The position numbers and the translations under genes are program-made. The notes under the pieces are model-generated. The model searched no databases. It was not told the DNA's origin and saw only the letters and a list, made by a program, of their open reading frames with translations. A DNA stretch of 8,375 nucleotides from JAJFTV01 sp964426355 (lineage in GTDB: Bacteria > Chloroflexota > Anaerolineae > Anaerolineales > Anaerolineaceae): positions 1 through 8,375 of the forward strand of contig CAYRRA010000188.1 in NCBI GenBank assembly GCA_964426355.1. The letters run 5' to 3'. Below are positions 6,359 through 8,375 of this stretch, in pieces. The stretch's first letter is position 1; the number at the start of each line of letters is the position of its first letter.

Positions 6359-6811
6359 TCAGCATTCGACATCGTTATACGTCCAATACCGGTTTGCCAA
6401 AAAGTTCCATAGCATGACAATTAGAATCGCTATGGCTAAACCGGTGTTATGTCCCATGAATTGAACAGAAAGGAAGAAATCAGGAAGCAATTTCCCGAAC
6501 CAGTTGATTAAAAGGTTCTCAAGACCAGCAAGTAAGGGGATCCGGATAATCAAGCCGATGGCATTGATGACCGTAAATTGCAATAGCTGTCGCGCCAGTT
6601 TTTTGCTGCGTGAGTCGGGGTAAGTCCAGTAACGGTTCCAGACAAAGTTATTAATCACGGCTGCAATAAACGAAATCGTTCCGGCAACCACGTATGTAGT
6701 TGAGAGCAGTAATAGTAAATTCAGAATACCAAAATCAACCACGGCACCAATTGCACCAACAATGGCGAACCTGAAGAAACGGGTACGTTCTTTTGCGTTT
6801 GAAAGAATCAT
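6359..6811 (-). CDS. GtrA-family small membrane protein
   Basis: The 150-residue protein has four predicted membrane helices (about 14-36, 38-58, 78-98 and 120-140). The GtrA signature is present twice, once after each helical pair: NFVWNRYWTY (55-64) and NFLANRYWTY (136-145). The opening RFFRFAIVGAIGAVVDFGIL is also typical of the family. Members are thought to help move polyprenyl-phosphate-linked sugars across the membrane or to support their glycosyltransferases, for example in O-antigen glucosylation and arabinogalactan synthesis. Its ATG overlaps the stop of the upstream epimerase gene in an ATGA tetranucleotide (6811-6808), so the two are translationally coupled. This points to a shared polysaccharide or glycolipid pathway. 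The sugar carried is unknown, and no adjacent gene on this strand is a glycosyltransferase. Confidence 0.88.
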   Translation of the reverse strand: MILSNAKERTRFFRFAIVGAIGAVVDFGILNLLLLLSTTYVVAGTISFIAAVINNFVWNRYWTYPDSRSKKLARQLLQFTVINAIGLIIRIPLLAGLENLLINWFGKLLPDFFLSVQFMGHNTGLAIAILIVMLWNFLANRYWTYNDVEC

Positions 6812-7767
6812 TCTGCTTTAACTCGATCTTGGAAAAATGGATAGGTCAAACTGATGCCAGTTTCCAGGTCAATTTTTGGTTCCCAGTTAAGCAGATTCTT
6901 TGCCCGTGTAATGTCTGGTCGTCTGCGCTGCGGGTCATCACCTAAGCGCAGTTGTTCCTTATAAACAATCCCAGCCTCGTTGTTGAGAAGCTTGTTAATG
7001 GTTTCTGCCAGTTCTCGGATAGTTATCTCAGAAGGGTTGCCAATATTGACAGGGAAATGCTCGTCTGACATCAAAAGGCGGTAAATACCTTCAATCAAAT
7101 CATCGACATAGCAGAAGCTGCGAGTTTGTTCTCCATCACCATAAACTGTGAGAGGCTTTTTTTGCAATGCCTGTTGCATAAAATTGGGAACGGCTCGCCC
7201 GTCATCCAGCCGCATTCGTGGACCATAGGTGTTAAATATGCGCACAATGCTGGTATTTAACCCATGATGACGGTGGTAAGCTGTGGTGAGGGCTTCTGCA
7301 AATCGTTTTGCTTCGTCGTAAACGGAGCGCAATCCTATGGGGTCTACATGCCCCCAATAGCTTTCTTTCTGTGGGTGTTCGAGCGGGTCGCCATAGATTT
7401 CGCTGGTTGAAGCTAATAAGTAGCGAGCGTTATGGGATCGGGCAATCCCCAGGGTGTTGTGCGTACCCAACGCACCTGCTTTCATTGTTTGGATAGGGAG
7501 GTTGGTGTAACCGTAAGGAGAGTTTGGGTTTGGGCTGGCGGGGGATGCAAAATGCATAATTGCATCGATTTTCCCTTGAACAAAAATGAAATTGGCAACG
7601 TCATGGCGTATAAAATGAAAATTTGGATTTCCCGCAAGATGTGCCAAATTTTCCGGGTTGCCTGTGATGAAATTATCCATTCCAATCACTGAATGACCTT
7701 CATGGATGAGCCTGTCGCAAAGATGTGAACCTAAAAAGCCTGCTGCACCGGTGACTAGAATTCTCAT
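6808..7767 (-). CDS. uxs: NAD-dependent epimerase/dehydratase, UDP-glucuronate decarboxylase (UXS) type
   Basis: The 319-residue extended short-chain dehydrogenase has an NAD-binding Rossmann start, ILVTGAAGFLGSHL (3-16), with GxxGxxG at 7-13 and Asp31 in DNFITG. The active site shows STSEIYGDPLEHPQKESYWG (120-139) and RSVYDEAKR (147-155), with catalytic Tyr150 and Lys154. Further landmarks are IFNTYGPRMRLDDGRAVPNF (177-196) and LTVYGDGEQTRSFCYVDD (206-223). These match UDP-glucuronate decarboxylase (UDP-xylose synthase), which turns UDP-glucuronate into UDP-xylose and CO2. The segment ASPASPNPNSPYGY (74-87) is longer than in classical UXS, and GLRSVYDEAKR replaces the common GPRSCYDEGKR, so a related NDP-sugar substrate is possible. 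GAGG at 7775-7772 precedes the ATG by four bases. It sits 21 bases after the propeller gene and is coupled to the GtrA gene. Confidence 0.85.
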   Translation of the reverse strand: MRILVTGAAGFLGSHLCDRLIHEGHSVIGMDNFITGNPENLAHLAGNPNFHFIRHDVANFIFVQGKIDAIMHFASPASPNPNSPYGYTNLPIQTMKAGALGTHNTLGIARSHNARYLLASTSEIYGDPLEHPQKESYWGHVDPIGLRSVYDEAKRFAEALTTAYHRHHGLNTSIVRIFNTYGPRMRLDDGRAVPNFMQQALQKKPLTVYGDGEQTRSFCYVDDLIEGIYRLLMSDEHFPVNIGNPSEITIRELAETINKLLNNEAGIVYKEQLRLGDDPQRRRPDITRAKNLLNWEPKIDLETGISLTYPFFQDRVKAE

Positions 7768-7771
7768 TTTT

Positions 7772-7775
7772 CCTC
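7772..7775 (-). promoter_or_regulatory. Shine-Dalgarno GAGG of the epimerase gene
   Basis: Read on the - strand, GAGG is followed by AAAA and the ATG at 7767. It supports this start, which also begins the NAD-binding fold at the expected distance. Confidence 0.5.
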
Positions 7776-7788
7776 GTGTATGTAATTT

Positions 7789-8375
7789 TTATTTCCAATC
7801 GATTCGAGTGATCGATTTATCTCCAGTAAGCTGCCGGGTGTTTTCTCCGAGCGGGTCAACAAGCCAGAGATTACCCTGGTAAATTACTGCAATCCAATCT
7901 ATATCATAATCCATTTGTGGCACCCACTTCACATTTTGTGGGTCTAGCCCTGGGCTGCCTTCAGGAGGGAATATTTTCTGCAGATTGGATCCGTCCTGTT
8001 GCATTAGCATCAAATGGTAGGCACTGGTTTCACTTTGATCCGGAAAAATCGCCTTTAGAAATGCGACAAAAAAATCTTCATTTTCAGTATAGGGTGAAGT
8101 GACAGGATATGCAAACATGCCTGTCGTGTCAATTAATTGAATGTCGGGGAAATTGGATGCGACACTATGGGCAGCAAGTGAGAAAACCTGGGAGGATTCC
8201 GGAACATCCAAATTTTCATTGGAGCCATGACGATTGTAGTAGATGATTTCCTCGTCTGGCGACCAGGAAAAACCAGAAACCCATGCCCAATTGCCGCGAG
8301 TCTCTAATGGGATGATGTCGATCACGTGAATCTGCGCGCCGGATTCGGCTTCGATAATGCCGATTCCATCGGGAC
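7789..8375 (-). CDS. C-terminal part of a TolB-like (PD40) beta-propeller protein (5' end outside window)
   Basis: The frame stays open to the right edge, giving 194 visible residues. The GTG at 8325 is internal, because the upstream frame reads on through DGIGIIEAESGAQIH without a stop. Repeating strands with PD40/WD40-like features are visible: VSGFSWSPDEEIIYYNRHGS, then a block with YHLMLMQQDGSNLQKIFPPE, then WIAVIYQGNLWLVDPLGENT followed by RQLTGDKSITRIDWK. The SWSPD-x-x-IIYY and LWLVD-x-x-G-x-x-RQLT patterns are those of TolB-like propeller blades. Such proteins are usually secreted or lipid-anchored, but the N-terminus that would show a signal peptide is outside the window. It is the first visible gene of the - strand run and ends 21 bases before the epimerase. 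No specific function can be given; a cell-surface or binding role is inference. Confidence 0.72.
   Translation of the reverse strand, partial: PDGIGIIEAESGAQIHVIDIIPLETRGNWAWVSGFSWSPDEEIIYYNRHGSNENLDVPESSQVFSLAAHSVASNFPDIQLIDTTGMFAYPVTSPYTENEDFFVAFLKAIFPDQSETSAYHLMLMQQDGSNLQKIFPPEGSPGLDPQNVKWVPQMDYDIDWIAVIYQGNLWLVDPLGENTRQLTGDKSITRIDWK

Noticed and set aside
6354..6367. GAATG/CATTC inverted repeat at the end of the GtrA gene as a terminator.
   Set aside because: The stem has only 5 bases and no useful T run follows on the - strand.

Overview
The window looks like ordinary chromosomal DNA of moderate GC content from a free-living bacterium, most likely a Chloroflexota member of the Anaerolineae type. 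That placement is an inference from gene content and from lineage-like protein variants: polytopic GT-C glycosyltransferases with a soluble C-terminal domain, a pyrophosphate-type phosphofructokinase beside a class II aldolase, a UDP-glucuronate-decarboxylase-like epimerase with an extended ASPASPNPNSPYGY segment, and an RsmD whose usual (D/N)PPY motif reads APPQY. There is no rRNA, tRNA, CRISPR array, insertion sequence or phage gene.

Left half, + strand. Two GT-C-type membrane proteins stand in tandem. The first is cut by the window edge and overlaps the second by 14 bases. An AT-rich gap of about 135 bases follows, with a run of eight T and three alternating copies of an AATTAAA motif. Next is a compact run of four genes that looks like one operon: a soluble DegS-like histidine kinase with no response regulator beside it, a phosphofructokinase with the residues expected for pyrophosphate, a class II fructose-bisphosphate aldolase behind a perfect AGGAGG, and a Nudix hydrolase starting 3 bases after the aldolase stop. 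The middle pair carries out two consecutive steps of glycolysis (fructose 6-phosphate to fructose 1,6-bisphosphate to triose phosphates).

Right half, - strand (read from right to left). A TolB-like beta-propeller protein, cut by the right edge, is followed by a UDP-glucuronate-decarboxylase-like epimerase, a GtrA-family membrane protein coupled to it by an ATGA overlap, and, after a 77-base gap, rsmD (16S rRNA methyltransferase). The epimerase and GtrA proteins suggest surface polysaccharide or glycolipid assembly, a theme shared with the GT-C enzymes at the left.

The two halves converge at 5685-5701, where the Nudix and rsmD genes overlap by 17 bases. A long imperfect palindrome (5670-5718) sits on this overlap. 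The two stop codons pair with each other in its stem, and both proteins end in the same GEL-x(4)-R pattern. It probably works as a two-way terminator built into the ends of both genes and is the most distinctive DNA-level structure here. I see no clearly new multi-gene system; the points of interest are this palindrome, the kinase placed in a glycolytic operon, the predicted phosphoryl donor of the phosphofructokinase and the altered RsmD motif.
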